Shown here: one piece after another, positions 8,765-18,163 of the stretch
Numbering within the stretch: position 1 is the stretch's first letter
How the letters are laid out: the number at the start of each line of letters is the position of its first letter
Assembly: GCF_030151085.1 (NCBI RefSeq)
Contig: NZ_JASLER010000044.1
Coordinates: 52,122-116,121, forward strand
From: Bacteroides sp.
Lineage (GTDB): Bacteria > Bacteroidota > Bacteroidia > Bacteroidales > Bacteroidaceae
Direction of reading: 5' to 3'
Length of the DNA stretch: 64,000 nt
The notes under the pieces: model-generated
What the model saw: the letters and a program-made list of their open reading frames with translations, nothing else
Databases searched by the model: none
What the model was told of the DNA's origin: nothing
Program-made: the position numbers and the translations under genes

Positions 8765-9022
8765 AGCTGCACCTTACTTTTTGAATTCGCGTAGAAGCCA
8801 AATCTACTAAACCGCTGGTATGATACAAGAAATAATCAATAGTTATCTTTTCTACATTAGAAACTCATATTAAGCAAGACTTATACTTCCCACGGGGAGT
8901 TTTGTGTATTTCCCACCAGTTATGAACTAAATAATAAATTATCACCTTCGTTCCAATGAGGAAAAAGTTGAAAATAGTGCAAATACGTTACATTCCAAAC
9001 AGTCATGCTTATCCTTGTTTTT
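8765..9022. other. Intergenic stretch with no visible gene
   Basis: I see no credible open reading frame, RNA gene or strong promoter here. The sequence is AT-rich and leads into the repeat cassette. Confidence 0.5.
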
Positions 9023-9110
9023 TTCGATACCGAGGAAGGGCTTGTTCCTCGGTGTCGAGCAAGGGGTTCCTCGGTGCCGAACCCTCCCTTTCTCGGTGTC
9101 GGAGAAATAC
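9023..9110. repeat. 22-bp-period repeat cassette 2
   Basis: Three direct units start at 9045, 9067 and 9089, exactly 22 bp apart, each starting TTCCTCGGTG or TTTCTCGGTG. The preceding 22 bp (9023-9044) is an inverted unit: its complement reads TTCCTCGGTATCG. The phase of 22 bp is kept across the inverted unit. It lies downstream of the DUF4251 gene. Confidence 0.85.
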
Positions 9111-9232
9111 CCTATTCAGAAGATACTCTGACGAAAGATGGTTCATAAGAAAGAGAACTTGATTTAATTTAAACATTATCTCTTTGATTTCTCAAATACA
9201 GAAATAAACTGAATTTCCATTTTGCTCATAAT

Positions 9233-9260
9233 CACACTAAAATAAGTTTATTTTAGTGTG
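9233..9260. promoter_or_regulatory. 28-bp perfect palindrome
   Basis: CACACTAAAATAA and its exact inverted copy flank a central GT. It sits about 100 bp upstream of the decayed receptor's promoter. It could be an operator for a dimeric regulator or a hairpin; no T-run follows. Confidence 0.7.
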
Positions 9261-9291
9261 GTTGCCCCGAAAAAGAATTAGGAAAAACGAT

Positions 9292-9331
9292 TGTCAGGGT
9301 AATGTCAGACAAATGTCAGGAAGTTATCAGG
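9292..9331 (+). promoter_or_regulatory. Four TGTCAG-type heptamers with 11-bp phasing
   Basis: TGTCAGG (9292), TGTCAGA (9303), TGTCAGG (9314) and TATCAGG (9325) are spaced exactly 11 bp. Direct repeats one helical turn apart are the way OmpR/PhoB-type winged-helix regulators bind, and TGTCA with 11-bp spacing is the PhoB-box pattern. The array ends about 30 bp before the -7 element. Confidence 0.7.
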
Positions 9332-9363
9332 TACTTGTTTCCCGCTCTTTCCAGTGAAGCCGA

Positions 9364-9371
9364 TACCTTCG
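9364..9371 (+). promoter_or_regulatory. -7-like element (TACCTTCG) of the decayed receptor
   Basis: One mismatch from TAnnTTTG, 28 bases upstream of ATG 9400 and just after the heptamer array. Confidence 0.45.
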
Positions 9372-9399
9372 TATCCTGAAATTAAACAACTACCGAAAC

Positions 9400-10560
9400 A
9401 TGAAACAGTTTATATGTATTCTTACACTACTTTTAGCCGGTATCAACCCGACAAAAGCACAGAATAGCCCAGTACAGTCCCCTAACAACCCGGTAACATC
9501 CTCCATCCGTGGCAAAGTCCTGACAGAAGAGAAACAACCTTTAGAGTTTGCCAACATCACCCTCTTGTCGCCGGATTCCACTTTTATACAAGGCACATGC
9601 AGCCACAGCGACGGGAGTTTTGAAATCGTTCCTCCTGACAGTGAAGGGTATCTGCTTCAAATTTCATCCATCGGCTACAAAACTCTTTGCCGCCCTTGCA
9701 AGACCGGAGGCACCGGACTATATATACTTGAAACCGACGCCGTAATGCTTGCCGAAACCGTAGTGACCGCCGCACGCCCCATCTTCAAGCTGAAAGGTGG
9801 CAAACTGGAAACGAATATACAGCAGACTCTGCTTTCCTCCCTGAACAACGCCAACGATGTACTGAAACACATTCCCGGACTGCACTCCACCGAAGAGGGA
9901 TACACCGTCTTCGGTAAAGGTACTCCCATCATATATATAGACAACCGTCTCTTGCAGAACCCTTCCGAATTGGAACGCCTCTCTGCCACCGACATCGACA
10001 AAGTGGAGCTTATCACCAATCCGGAAGCAGAGTACGACGCTACCATAAAAGCCGTAGTACGCATCCGCACCCTGCGGGGTAAAGGAGATGGATTCGGCGG
10101 GAACATCCGTGCAGGAATCACACAACGCAGACGCACCAACCATAACGAACAAATCAATCTGAACTACCAAATGACTGGTGCCCCAGCTTCTCCATTGATT
10201 TCCCACTTGGCAAGACTCAAGCCAACCTCAGCTATACAGTAAAAAGCAATCGTCCCAACTTCTTCCAACTGCGTAGCACCCTAAGCTATAATAACCGTTT
10301 CATCTACGAAGGCGGCAATCCACTGCTTACACCCGAAACTAATCATGACGTACAATTCACCATCCTTTACCGATGGGTGCAATTCAGCCTCAACTACCAG
10401 TATCGTCGCAATGCCATTGCCTTCATGACCAAAGAGTACGACAAGAATCCTGACGTGGTTATTTTCACCACAGGAAACTTCAAGCGCATGCGATTTTTAC
10501 TACAAAGACACGAATACGATGGAATTTAATATCACAATGACACTATATAAGTTTTTTTGC
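9400..10560 (+). pseudogene. Decayed TonB-dependent outer-membrane receptor
   Basis: The first 265 or so codons encode a signal peptide, a carboxypeptidase-like beta-sandwich (SIRGKVLTEEKQPLEFANI) and a plug region (DVLKHIPGLHS, FGKGTPIIYIDNR). The frame is then lost near 10160-10200. A second frame gives barrel sequence (YTVKSNRPNFFQLR, GGNPLLTPETNHDVQF, LNYQYRRNAIAFMTKEY) until about 10490. A third gives a terminal-strand fragment (FYYKDTNTMEFNITMTLYKF). Intact relatives of this outer-membrane beta-barrel family (PF14905-type) have 700-800 residues, so at least two internal deletions with frameshifts have occurred. It resembles the intact receptor at 13652. Confidence 0.88.
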
Positions 10561-10676
10561 CAACACACACTTTCAAAGAAACACCTCTTCCGGAACATTG
10601 TCTGAATAAAGAGAGAATAACAATGCGTTCTTTTTGCATATCTTCTCACTTTTCCAAGCCATTTATGCAGAAAAGG

Positions 10677-10808
10677 GTTACTACTTACGAGTGATATGGT
10701 TACTACTTATAGGTGATATGGTTACTACATACGGGTAAAAGACTTACTACTTACGGGTAACACTCCTATAAGTGTCACCTTTCACTCCTATAAAAGTACT
10801 TTTTGAGA
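10677..10808. repeat. 22-bp-period repeat cassette 3
   Basis: Four direct units start at 10677, 10699, 10721 and 10743, exactly 22 bp apart, with the core TTACTACTTACGGGT. The next two 22-bp steps (10765 and 10787) start CCTATAA and are inverted partial copies. It lies between the decayed receptor and the convergent response-regulator gene. The remainder of 10561-10950 shows no gene. Confidence 0.85.
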
Positions 10809-10950
10809 AGGATTTTATTCTAACAGAGATGTAAGCATTTCGATATTACAGTCAGAATCTAACACTTACCGATTTTCGTTTGCGTATTTTTGTTGTAGCA
10901 GGCATCTATACGGAAACTCATCATTCTAAGCGTTATAGAAATACAAAGTG

Positions 10951-11619
10951 TCAAAATGAAGATAGCTTATACCCCACCTTCGGAATAGTCAGCAATTCAA
11001 GTTGCTTGTCTTCGGATAAGTATTTTCTGAGTTTAGCTATGTAGTTGTTCAGGCTTTGTTCGCTACCGGGAGTTCCTTCCCATAGCTCCTGTTCTATTTG
11101 CTGGCGAGTCACTACAGTAGCTAAATTCAGCGCCAACAGTTTAAGTAGTTTGCACTCAAAAGCACTAAGTTTTTTCACTGCTTCATTCCCCTTCATCAGC
11201 AGACTTTCCTCGGCACACAGATGAAACATACCAATTTCAATTCCTTTCGGATGAAACGAATCTGCAAACCTGTTAATATATGCCAGCAACTCTGCAATCT
11301 CGAAAGGTTTCTTCAGATAAGTGACTGCTCCTACCTCCAGCGCCTTGACCACACTTGCAGCCTCCACATGCGATGAAACGAACAAAACAGGAGTTTCCGG
11401 TGCAATCAGCCTCAGTTCCGGAACAGCATCAATACCGTTCTTGGTACCAATCTCCACATCAAGCACCATGATGTCCGGTTGCCACTCTTTCACTACCTCC
11501 TTGATACCTGCCAAGGAAGTCTGATAATGCGTTTCGTAGTCCGCAGCCTCCAATGCCAAGGTGATGATGTTCCCCAATGCCACATCATCGTCCACAAACA
11601 ATACTTTAATTTTATTCAT
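10951..11619 (-). CDS. OmpR-family response regulator of the peptide locus
   Basis: A 222-residue two-domain regulator. The receiver domain has the acidic cluster DDD at residues 10-12, phospho-acceptor Asp54 in MVLDVEIG, and KKPF near residue 104. The C-terminal winged helix has LSAFECKLLKLLA and the recognition region LNNYIAKLRKYL. It lies 14 bases downstream of its kinase in one minus-strand operon and ends convergently with the decayed receptor. By position it should control the divergent peptide operon, and it is also a candidate for the 11-bp heptamer array at 9292. Confidence 0.93.
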   Translation of the reverse strand: MNKIKVLFVDDDVALGNIITLALEAADYETHYQTSLAGIKEVVKEWQPDIMVLDVEIGTKNGIDAVPELRLIAPETPVLFVSSHVEAASVVKALEVGAVTYLKKPFEIAELLAYINRFADSFHPKGIEIGMFHLCAEESLLMKGNEAVKKLSAFECKLLKLLALNLATVVTRQQIEQELWEGTPGSEQSLNNYIAKLRKYLSEDKQLELLTIPKVGYKLSSF

Positions 11620-11633
11620 AATCGGTTCTTCAT

Positions 11634-13022
11634 TCAGACAAGGGGAATAGTGAATGTAAATATACTGCCTTTCTCTTTGGCACTTTCCACTTTGATCTTT
11701 CCCTTGTGTTCGTCTATAATATATTTCGATTGAGCAAGACCTATGCCATAGCCTTTACAAATTCGCTCCTCGCCTCTGGGTACTTGATAGAACTGACGAA
11801 ACAGTTTTTGCTGATATTTTGGAGCAATGCCCCAGCCATTGTCTTGTACGGATACTCGCAGCATACTATTCACAATGGACAAAGTAACCTTCACCTTTAC
11901 CCCATCATCGGAATACTTCAAAGCATTTTCCATTAGGTTTCTGATAACATTTTCGATGTACAGCCCATCGGCAATAACTTTTACCCCTACAGGTAATTCA
12001 TCCACTATTTCAATAGTATGTGGCTTGGCACGATAAAGTGCATCCATACTATGTTTCACCATCTCCGTCAAGTGCAAGATATCAATTTCTTCCTTCTTCA
12101 GTATCAACCTTTTTCTGTCCTTCCGCACAGTTACCAATAGCGATTCAATATTACATACTAAATGCCTTACCTCTGCCCTACTAATCTCCACCGCTTTCTT
12201 CTTGGGCAAATTAGTTTCATCCGATTGCAACCACCCCAAAGTAGCCAAAACACTGTTGAGAGGAGCTTTCAAATCATGTATAGTACCGTTAATGCTATCT
12301 TCGCGCTTATGAAGCAAAGCATCTTTTCGTCGTATAGTAATCAACTGATAAGATAAGCAAAGTATCACAAGCAACATTAGCCATACTGATGAAATTAATA
12401 TCCAAACTTGTTGTCCAACAAAAGGAACTATTGGAATATTCACCTCAATCCGCAAACACTGCAAGCCTTTTGTCCCTATTCGAAAATCTGCGGAAGTAAA
12501 ATTCGGCTTCTTATCACCCAAATCACCTGTAGTCTCCACCAACTCTTTATTCTCATTATAAAGAAGAACGCGATGTCGGCAATCGACATCAACAGTTTTA
12601 ACGAATATACTATCGAGAACTTTCAGATGTAAAGAAAAACCATCTTTCAACAGTTCGTCTTGTCCCACTTGCATTATCAAATCAGATGCAGTAGTTCCTA
12701 TCCCCTTCTTTCTTGCAGCATCAATATTGTATATGTATCCATTACCTATCGGTGACAAACGCTGCAGGCTGTCTCTTTCCTGAGGAGACATATCATCTAT
12801 TGATTTTATATATAGATATTGGTGTTCTCTAGTTTTCTTCCCCTCCCTTTCCAGCGAGCGTAAATGCATCTCTTTATCTATAGCCACATGCAGTGCATCA
12901 TTAATCCTGATTATATTTTCATCAAAATATTGATTATACAAACTTATCACGTAAATCGTTTGTAGAAAGACTGTTGCAAATGCGGCAATGATGGCTATAT
13001 AATAATATTTCTTCATTTTCAT
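11634..13022 (-). CDS. Sensor histidine kinase of the peptide locus
   Basis: A 462-residue inner-membrane kinase of the Bacteroides RprX type. One membrane span near residues 8-28, an extracytoplasmic sensor region of about 180 residues with no recognised fold, a second span near 208-228, then the H-box IHDLKAPLNS (His at about residue 249). The ATP-binding domain has NLMENALKYS, DNGWGIAP and GYGIGLAQSKYI. All catalytic boxes are intact. The large sensor domain facing the periplasm and the divergent peptide genes suggest that it senses the peptide or the state of export, which is inference. Confidence 0.93.
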   Translation of the reverse strand: MKMKKYYYIAIIAAFATVFLQTIYVISLYNQYFDENIIRINDALHVAIDKEMHLRSLEREGKKTREHQYLYIKSIDDMSPQERDSLQRLSPIGNGYIYNIDAARKKGIGTTASDLIMQVGQDELLKDGFSLHLKVLDSIFVKTVDVDCRHRVLLYNENKELVETTGDLGDKKPNFTSADFRIGTKGLQCLRIEVNIPIVPFVGQQVWILISSVWLMLLVILCLSYQLITIRRKDALLHKREDSINGTIHDLKAPLNSVLATLGWLQSDETNLPKKKAVEISRAEVRHLVCNIESLLVTVRKDRKRLILKKEEIDILHLTEMVKHSMDALYRAKPHTIEIVDELPVGVKVIADGLYIENVIRNLMENALKYSDDGVKVKVTLSIVNSMLRVSVQDNGWGIAPKYQQKLFRQFYQVPRGEERICKGYGIGLAQSKYIIDEHKGKIKVESAKEKGSIFTFTIPLV

Positions 13023-13038
13023 AATCAGGATAGCACTG

Positions 13039-13046
13039 CAAAGATA
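13039..13046 (-). promoter_or_regulatory. -7 element of the kinase-regulator operon
   Basis: Reads TATCTTTG on the minus strand, 16 bases upstream of ATG 13022. Confidence 0.6.
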
Positions 13047-13114
13047 ATCAATCCAGCAGAGAATAATTACAAAAAGATTATATTTTCATTATAAATGCGC
13101 TCGAAATAAAGCGT

Positions 13115-13122
13115 TTCCTTTG
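13115..13122 (+). promoter_or_regulatory. Probable -7 element of the peptide operon
   Basis: TTCCTTTG differs from TAnnTTTG by one base and lies 17 bases before the first peptide ATG, divergent from the kinase promoter about 70 bases away. Confidence 0.45.
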
Positions 13123-13139
13123 CAACATCAAACAAAAAG

Positions 13140-13280
13140 ATGTATATGAATACTACAAAAACAGAAAAGCTATCAGAAGAAGAGATGTCACAAATAAAAG
13201 GCGGCGGTAGATGGGTATTAGTCGAAGGGACATGGCATTGGATCGAAACTTTCGACTTAGGAGAAGAAGAGCACGAATAA
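13140..13280 (+). CDS. Double-glycine precursor peptide 1 (46 residues)
   Basis: Starts ATG 13140 (a second in-frame ATG is at 13146) and stops at TAA 13278. The leader contains LSEEEMSQIKGG at residues 11-22, which fits the double-glycine leader consensus: L at -12, S at -11, E at -8, M at -7, I at -4, GG at -2/-1. Cleavage after Gly22 would release a 24-residue peptide with three Trp (GRWVLVEGTWHW...) and a strongly acidic tail. No modification enzyme is encoded nearby, so the product may be unmodified. Likely role: secreted signal or toxin, exported by the C39 ABC protein at 15967. Confidence 0.8.
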   Translation: MYMNTTKTEKLSEEEMSQIKGGGRWVLVEGTWHWIETFDLGEEEHE

Positions 13281-13433
13281 AAGGCACACATCTCCACACA
13301 TACCTAAAATTGATTATTCATTCAGGCAAAACGCGCGTTAGTCTGACCAGATAATGCAGAACTCCGACTGTACAAATTGTGAGAGCGTATACCGAAAAGC
13401 TTAAGAGTAGGTAAATTAATAACAAAAAGTAAA

Positions 13434-13568
13434 ATGGAAAACAAAAATGTTTTTGAAAAAGAAGATCAATTGTCTTCAGAAATGGACGAATTATTGGGTG
13501 GTATTAAAGTTACGTTTAAGAAGACCAATGCAGATGGCAGCAGCTACGAGATTACAGTCGAAATTTAA
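13434..13568 (+). CDS. Double-glycine precursor peptide 2 (44 residues)
   Basis: Starts ATG 13434 and stops at TAA 13566. The leader ends QLSSEMDELLGG at residues 12-23, with E at -8, M at -7, L at -4 and GG at -2/-1. The predicted mature part is 21 residues (IKVTFKKTNADG...), alternating in a way that suggests a beta-hairpin around NADGSS. It shares the leader type but no core similarity with peptide 1. The 153 bases between the two peptide genes contain no further peptide that I can see. Confidence 0.8.
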   Translation: MENKNVFEKEDQLSSEMDELLGGIKVTFKKTNADGSSYEITVEI

Positions 13569-13600
13569 ATTACATACTCGACAGAGATTTTAGCCTAAAT

Positions 13601-13637
13601 ATTTTCCTATCTGCTGCTAAGCGGCAGATAGGAAAAT
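13601..13637 (+). terminator. Strong hairpin between peptide genes and the receptor gene
   Basis: A 14-bp perfect stem (13601-13614 with 13624-13637) extends by a T-G and two G-C pairs to a 3-base loop. It ends 14 bases before the receptor ATG and is followed by TTAAATAAATT rather than a clean T-run. It probably protects or partly terminates the peptide mRNA, giving much more peptide than exporter. Confidence 0.75.
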
Positions 13638-13651
13638 TTAAATAAATTAAT

Positions 13652-15970
13652 ATGAGAGTGAAACTATTTTTTTTGCTTATTGCAATAAGCATGCATGCAT
13701 CTCTTAATGCACAAATCAGCAATAATACTTTAAAAGGCATTGTCACAGACACGAATAATACCCCTATAGCTTATGCTACAATTACGTTACTTGACAAGCA
13801 AGACTCCATTATTTCAGGAGGAGTTACCGGAACAGAAGGAGATTATGCATTTAAAGTTCCTCCCGGAACATATACACTACGAGTTTCAGCTATAGGATAT
13901 TCTACCTACAATAAAAACATAGAAATTAATTCTTCACAGATATATCCCCAAATCAAATTAAATGAAGGGATAAATTTGGATCAAATTGTCATTACTGCCA
14001 GTAAACCTTTAATAACTTCCGAAAAAGGAAATATTGTGTGTAATGTAGCAAATTCTCAGTTATCTCGCTTGCCTTCAGGAATGGATGTATTGGCATTCGT
14101 TCCGGGAATACATATCTCTGGTAATAATATTATGGTAATCGGCAAGGGAAAACCTCTGATTCTAATTAATGGAAAAGAGGTCAAACAAGAAAGCGAAATA
14201 GCAAACCTACGCCCTGAAATGATAAAGAAAATCACAGTAGATAGAAATCCATCCGCCCAATACAATGCTGAATATCAAAGCATCATACATATCCTAACCA
14301 AGAATGATATGGCAGACCACCTTACTGCACAAGTCATACAAGGTTCGGCTTTCAATAAGAACTACAACCACAGCGAAACCATGAATCTCATTTATAATTC
14401 TGAGAAGATTAAAAAACATTTATCGTACAAGTTCAAAGATAGCCGTAATACAGATATAGCTGAATCGTTCCAAAACTTGGTGTATGGAGGGGATTTCCAA
14501 AATAACTCCTATAAAAGCAGGATGAAAGAAAATATTAAATCTCATAACCTGACATTCGGTTCCAATATTGCTACGAGAAAAAAAGACAACCTTGACATCC
14601 AGTATTTTCTTGATTATGATGTACAAAAAGGAAAAGTCAACGGCACGGAAAATATCAAAGATAATCTTCAAAATATAGAATTTGATGTTAAACGCATAGG
14701 TCAAACAAGAAGCTATAGTCATACTGCAAATATAAGTTACAATATGTACATAGACGACAATAGTTCTCTAAACTTTTATGGTGATTATACTTATAAACAT
14801 AACAACTCATTAGAAGATGTGAACTCTATCTTCGATACCAGCAATATTAAATATACAAATTTAAAGAATTGGTCAAGATTCAATGTTACCGTTATTAGAG
14901 CAGAATATCAAAAACAAATAAATAAATACGCTTTTTCTTCCGGATTGCGTTATTCATCTATAGACAGCCAAGCAAAATCGGACATTCAAAACAGCAGTGA
15001 CCGTTCTGATATGAGAGAAGAAAATATTGCCGCCTATGGCGTGTTTTCTACCCATTTTTCAAAATTCACCTTAGAGGCGGGAGCTAGACTAGAACTCAAT
15101 AAAGGAAAGTATTTCAATAACAATATCCCCATATATGATAAACCTAAATACATGTTCAACATATTTCCCTCATTGACTGTCAACTATGACAAGGATGAGA
15201 ACCTGCAACTTAACCTCAATTATACAAGCAAGGTTAAGAGACCGGGATTTTATGAACTGGACCCAACAGTAAATTATTTAAGTTCTGTACTTTATGAGCA
15301 CGGTACCCCATCACTGAAACCCACATTGAACCATACTATCGAAGTTAATGGAACTGCATGGAAAAAGCTAAGTATCAGTATCGGATATGTATTAACGAAA
15401 AACCTAGTCGCTTACGTTATGGAACCTAATAAAGATAACATTTTATACAACAGTCCTACAAATATCCATAAAGCCCAATCCATATATCTCAATGCAACTT
15501 ATAACTTATCAATAGGTCGATTCAATTCAAATATAGTAGCTGACCTAAAGAAAACATTCATCAAATTCAATTATAGAGATCAAGAAATATCGAATGACAA
15601 GCCTCAAATTCAACTGGTTAGTATAAACACATATCTGGTTAATCCTACAACATTCCTCTTTTGTAATTTTATGGGGAGCAATAAATACAGTTATATAAAC
15701 ACTGTATTTTCACCAACATACTCTTTGACAGCAGGTGTCAACCTTAGATTATTGAATGGAAAAATCGACTTAATGATATTCGGTAATGATATACTGCATA
15801 AAGCCAATGGGAAAACTAATTCAAAGTATGGCTATGTCGAAAATGGGCAAATAGCGAACTTAGATAGTAGAATGTTTGGAATGACAGTCAAATTCAACTT
15901 TAATAACTTCAAAGGCAAATTCAAAAAAAGTACTAGTAACCAAACAGAAATAGAAAGAATTTCACGATGA
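13652..15970 (+). CDS. TonB-type outer-membrane beta-barrel receptor of the peptide locus
   Basis: A 772-residue outer-membrane protein with a signal peptide (MHASLNAQ end, about residue 21), a carboxypeptidase-like beta-sandwich (LKGIVTDTNNTPIAYATI), a plug-like part (GMDVLAFVPGIHI, GKGKPLILINGKE) and a long barrel of the PF14905 type (VKRPGFYELDP, GTPSLKPTLNHTIEV). It overlaps the exporter gene by ATGA, so the two are translationally coupled. Its job could be peptide re-uptake, immunity or outer-membrane passage; the locus encodes no TolC-like channel. DNA here is clearly AT-rich compared with the core genes. Confidence 0.9.
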   Translation: MRVKLFFLLIAISMHASLNAQISNNTLKGIVTDTNNTPIAYATITLLDKQDSIISGGVTGTEGDYAFKVPPGTYTLRVSAIGYSTYNKNIEINSSQIYPQIKLNEGINLDQIVITASKPLITSEKGNIVCNVANSQLSRLPSGMDVLAFVPGIHISGNNIMVIGKGKPLILINGKEVKQESEIANLRPEMIKKITVDRNPSAQYNAEYQSIIHILTKNDMADHLTAQVIQGSAFNKNYNHSETMNLIYNSEKIKKHLSYKFKDSRNTDIAESFQNLVYGGDFQNNSYKSRMKENIKSHNLTFGSNIATRKKDNLDIQYFLDYDVQKGKVNGTENIKDNLQNIEFDVKRIGQTRSYSHTANISYNMYIDDNSSLNFYGDYTYKHNNSLEDVNSIFDTSNIKYTNLKNWSRFNVTVIRAEYQKQINKYAFSSGLRYSSIDSQAKSDIQNSSDRSDMREENIAAYGVFSTHFSKFTLEAGARLELNKGKYFNNNIPIYDKPKYMFNIFPSLTVNYDKDENLQLNLNYTSKVKRPGFYELDPTVNYLSSVLYEHGTPSLKPTLNHTIEVNGTAWKKLSISIGYVLTKNLVAYVMEPNKDNILYNSPTNIHKAQSIYLNATYNLSIGRFNSNIVADLKKTFIKFNYRDQEISNDKPQIQLVSINTYLVNPTTFLFCNFMGSNKYSYINTVFSPTYSLTAGVNLRLLNGKIDLMIFGNDILHKANGKTNSKYGYVENGQIANLDSRMFGMTVKFNFNNFKGKFKKSTSNQTEIERISR

Positions 15971-18162
15971 AAAAGTTTCCAATCTGTATTCAACACGACT
16001 CAATGGATTGTGGCGTTGCTTGTATAAAGATGATTTCATCTTATTATGGGCAACAACTACCTTTAAGCTATTTAAAAGATATCTGTACTCCTTCACGAGA
16101 AGGAGTATCATTATCAAAAATTTCGGCAACGTTAGAAGAAATTGGTTTCTCAACAATCGGGGGAAGACTTTCATTAGAACGATTGACTGAGAAAGCGCCT
16201 TTGCCGTGTATACTCTATTGGAATCAAGAGCATTATGTGATACTGTATAAAATAAAGAAAAAAAAGAAAGACACATTCTTTTATATCGCAGATCCCGGCA
16301 TTGGATGTTTAAAATATAATCAAGAGGATTTTACCGCTAATTGGTATGCAACCAATACAACCAATTGTGATAAAGGGATTGCCCTTATTATTGAGAAAAA
16401 AGCTAACTTCAAATCTATAGCTACAAAAGAGAAAGACAAAGGAGTTGACTTTAAAATATTATGGCCCTACTTCCTGAAGTATAAGAAATACTTCTGCCAA
16501 CTTTTCATAGGGTTAATTATTGGGAGCATAGTCCAACTTTTTTTCCCTTTCCTAACCAAATCCATAGTCGATGTCGGTATAGAAGAAAAAAATCTGAATT
16601 TCATTACTATTGTATTAATTGCTCAATTGGCTTTGTTAATCGGCAAGATGTGTGCCGGTTTTATAGAAAACTGGATTCTATTGCATATAGGAACCAGAGT
16701 AAACATTTCTATGCTTTCAGACTTTTTATCAAAGTTAATGAAGTTACCAATAAGTTTCTTTGACTCAAAACTCACCGGAGACATACTACAACGCTTTGAA
16801 GACCATAAGCGGGTCGAATCATTTGTTACAAATCAATTGCTAACCATTTCGTATGCGTTTATGAATATTCTTATATTCGATGGAGTACTCTATTGGTTCA
16901 ATATTAGTATATTCATAATTTTCGCTACCGGTAGTTTTGCGTATATATGCTGGTTGCTGGTTTTTATGCGTAAAAGGAAAATACTGGATTACCAGATGTT
17001 CGAACAAAGAGCTATTAATGACAATAAAACCTACCAACTCATCCAAGGGATGCAAGAAATAAAATTACAAGGATGTGCTCAGAGAATGAGATGGGAGTGG
17101 GAAGACATACAAGCAAAATTATTTGAAATCAACATAGCTAATTTAAAGCTGAAACAAGCTCAACGAACCGGAAGTGTCTTCATTAATGAAGTGAAGGACA
17201 TTCTAATTTCCTTCATCGCGGCATATGCTGTAATAAACTCCAATTTGACTTTGGGAGTAATGCTGGCTATACAATATATTATAGGGCAATTGAATCTTCC
17301 TATTGAACAAATAGCTCAATTCATTTACAATGTACAAGACACCAGAATTAGCATGGCAAGAATAGCTGATATTAAACAAAAAAAAGATGAGAATACAGAT
17401 CGAAAAGAGGTAACTGTTACGGGGTCAAAAAACATTTCAATTAAAAATGTTTCTTTTAGATATAATGGAAGCAATCAAGACGTTTTAAAGAATATCAATA
17501 TAGATATCCCACAAAAAAGCAGTATTGCCATAGTTGGTGCAAGTGGCAGTGGCAAAACGACTTTAATAAAACTACTTTTGCAATACTACAAAGCTAAAAA
17601 TGGATATATAAAGATTGGAAATCAAAATATAGATGAAATAAATACCGAGACTTGGCGACAACATTGTGGAGTTGTCATGCAAGATGGATATATTTTTTCG
17701 GATACCATTGCAAAAAACATAGCAACATCTGACGACAATATAGATGAAAGCAAACTTATCTATGCTATACAAGTCGCTAACCTTGAAGATTTCATCAACA
17801 GCCTTCCCTTAAAACTGAACACTATAATAGGAATTGAAGGCCGAGGATTAAGTCAAGGTCAGAAGCAACGGATATTAATTGCCCGCGCTGTATATAAAAT
17901 GCCACAGTATCTATTCTTGGATGAAGCAACAAATGCATTAGATGCAACTAACGAAAAAATAATAACCAATAACCTTGATAAATTTATTAAAGAACGTACA
18001 GTAGTAATTGTAGCACACAGATTAAGTACGGTAATGAATGCAGATAGAATATTGGTATTACATAATGGTGAAATCATTGAAAGTGGAAAACATAACGAAT
18101 TAGTAAAGTTGAAAGGTTACTATTATAATCTAATCAGAAATCAATTAGAATTAGGAAACTGA
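15967..18162 (+). CDS. Peptidase-containing ABC exporter (C39 domain)
   Basis: A 731-residue inner-membrane exporter that cleaves double-glycine leaders and exports the core. The N-terminal C39 peptidase has Gln9, catalytic Cys15 in DSMDCGVAC, His in NQEHYVILY near residue 89, and Asp in IADPG. Six membrane spans follow at about residues 165-450, then the ATPase with Walker A GASGSGKTTLIKLL, signature LSQGQKQRI and Walker B LFLDEATNALD. It is complete and looks active. It lies one base before the short HlyD-like gene. Confidence 0.95.
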   Translation: MKKFPICIQHDSMDCGVACIKMISSYYGQQLPLSYLKDICTPSREGVSLSKISATLEEIGFSTIGGRLSLERLTEKAPLPCILYWNQEHYVILYKIKKKKKDTFFYIADPGIGCLKYNQEDFTANWYATNTTNCDKGIALIIEKKANFKSIATKEKDKGVDFKILWPYFLKYKKYFCQLFIGLIIGSIVQLFFPFLTKSIVDVGIEEKNLNFITIVLIAQLALLIGKMCAGFIENWILLHIGTRVNISMLSDFLSKLMKLPISFFDSKLTGDILQRFEDHKRVESFVTNQLLTISYAFMNILIFDGVLYWFNISIFIIFATGSFAYICWLLVFMRKRKILDYQMFEQRAINDNKTYQLIQGMQEIKLQGCAQRMRWEWEDIQAKLFEINIANLKLKQAQRTGSVFINEVKDILISFIAAYAVINSNLTLGVMLAIQYIIGQLNLPIEQIAQFIYNVQDTRISMARIADIKQKKDENTDRKEVTVTGSKNISIKNVSFRYNGSNQDVLKNINIDIPQKSSIAIVGASGSGKTTLIKLLLQYYKAKNGYIKIGNQNIDEINTETWRQHCGVVMQDGYIFSDTIAKNIATSDDNIDESKLIYAIQVANLEDFINSLPLKLNTIIGIEGRGLSQGQKQRILIARAVYKMPQYLFLDEATNALDATNEKIITNNLDKFIKERTVVIVAHRLSTVMNADRILVLHNGEIIESGKHNELVKLKGYYYNLIRNQLELGN

Positions 18163-18163
18163 T

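Noticed and set aside
8956..9162. 68-codon frame over repeat cassette 2
   Set aside because: It is made mostly of repeat-derived residues and has no promoter or family features.
13281..13433. A third double-glycine peptide between the two found
   Set aside because: No ATG-started frame with a GG leader is present in the 153 bases.
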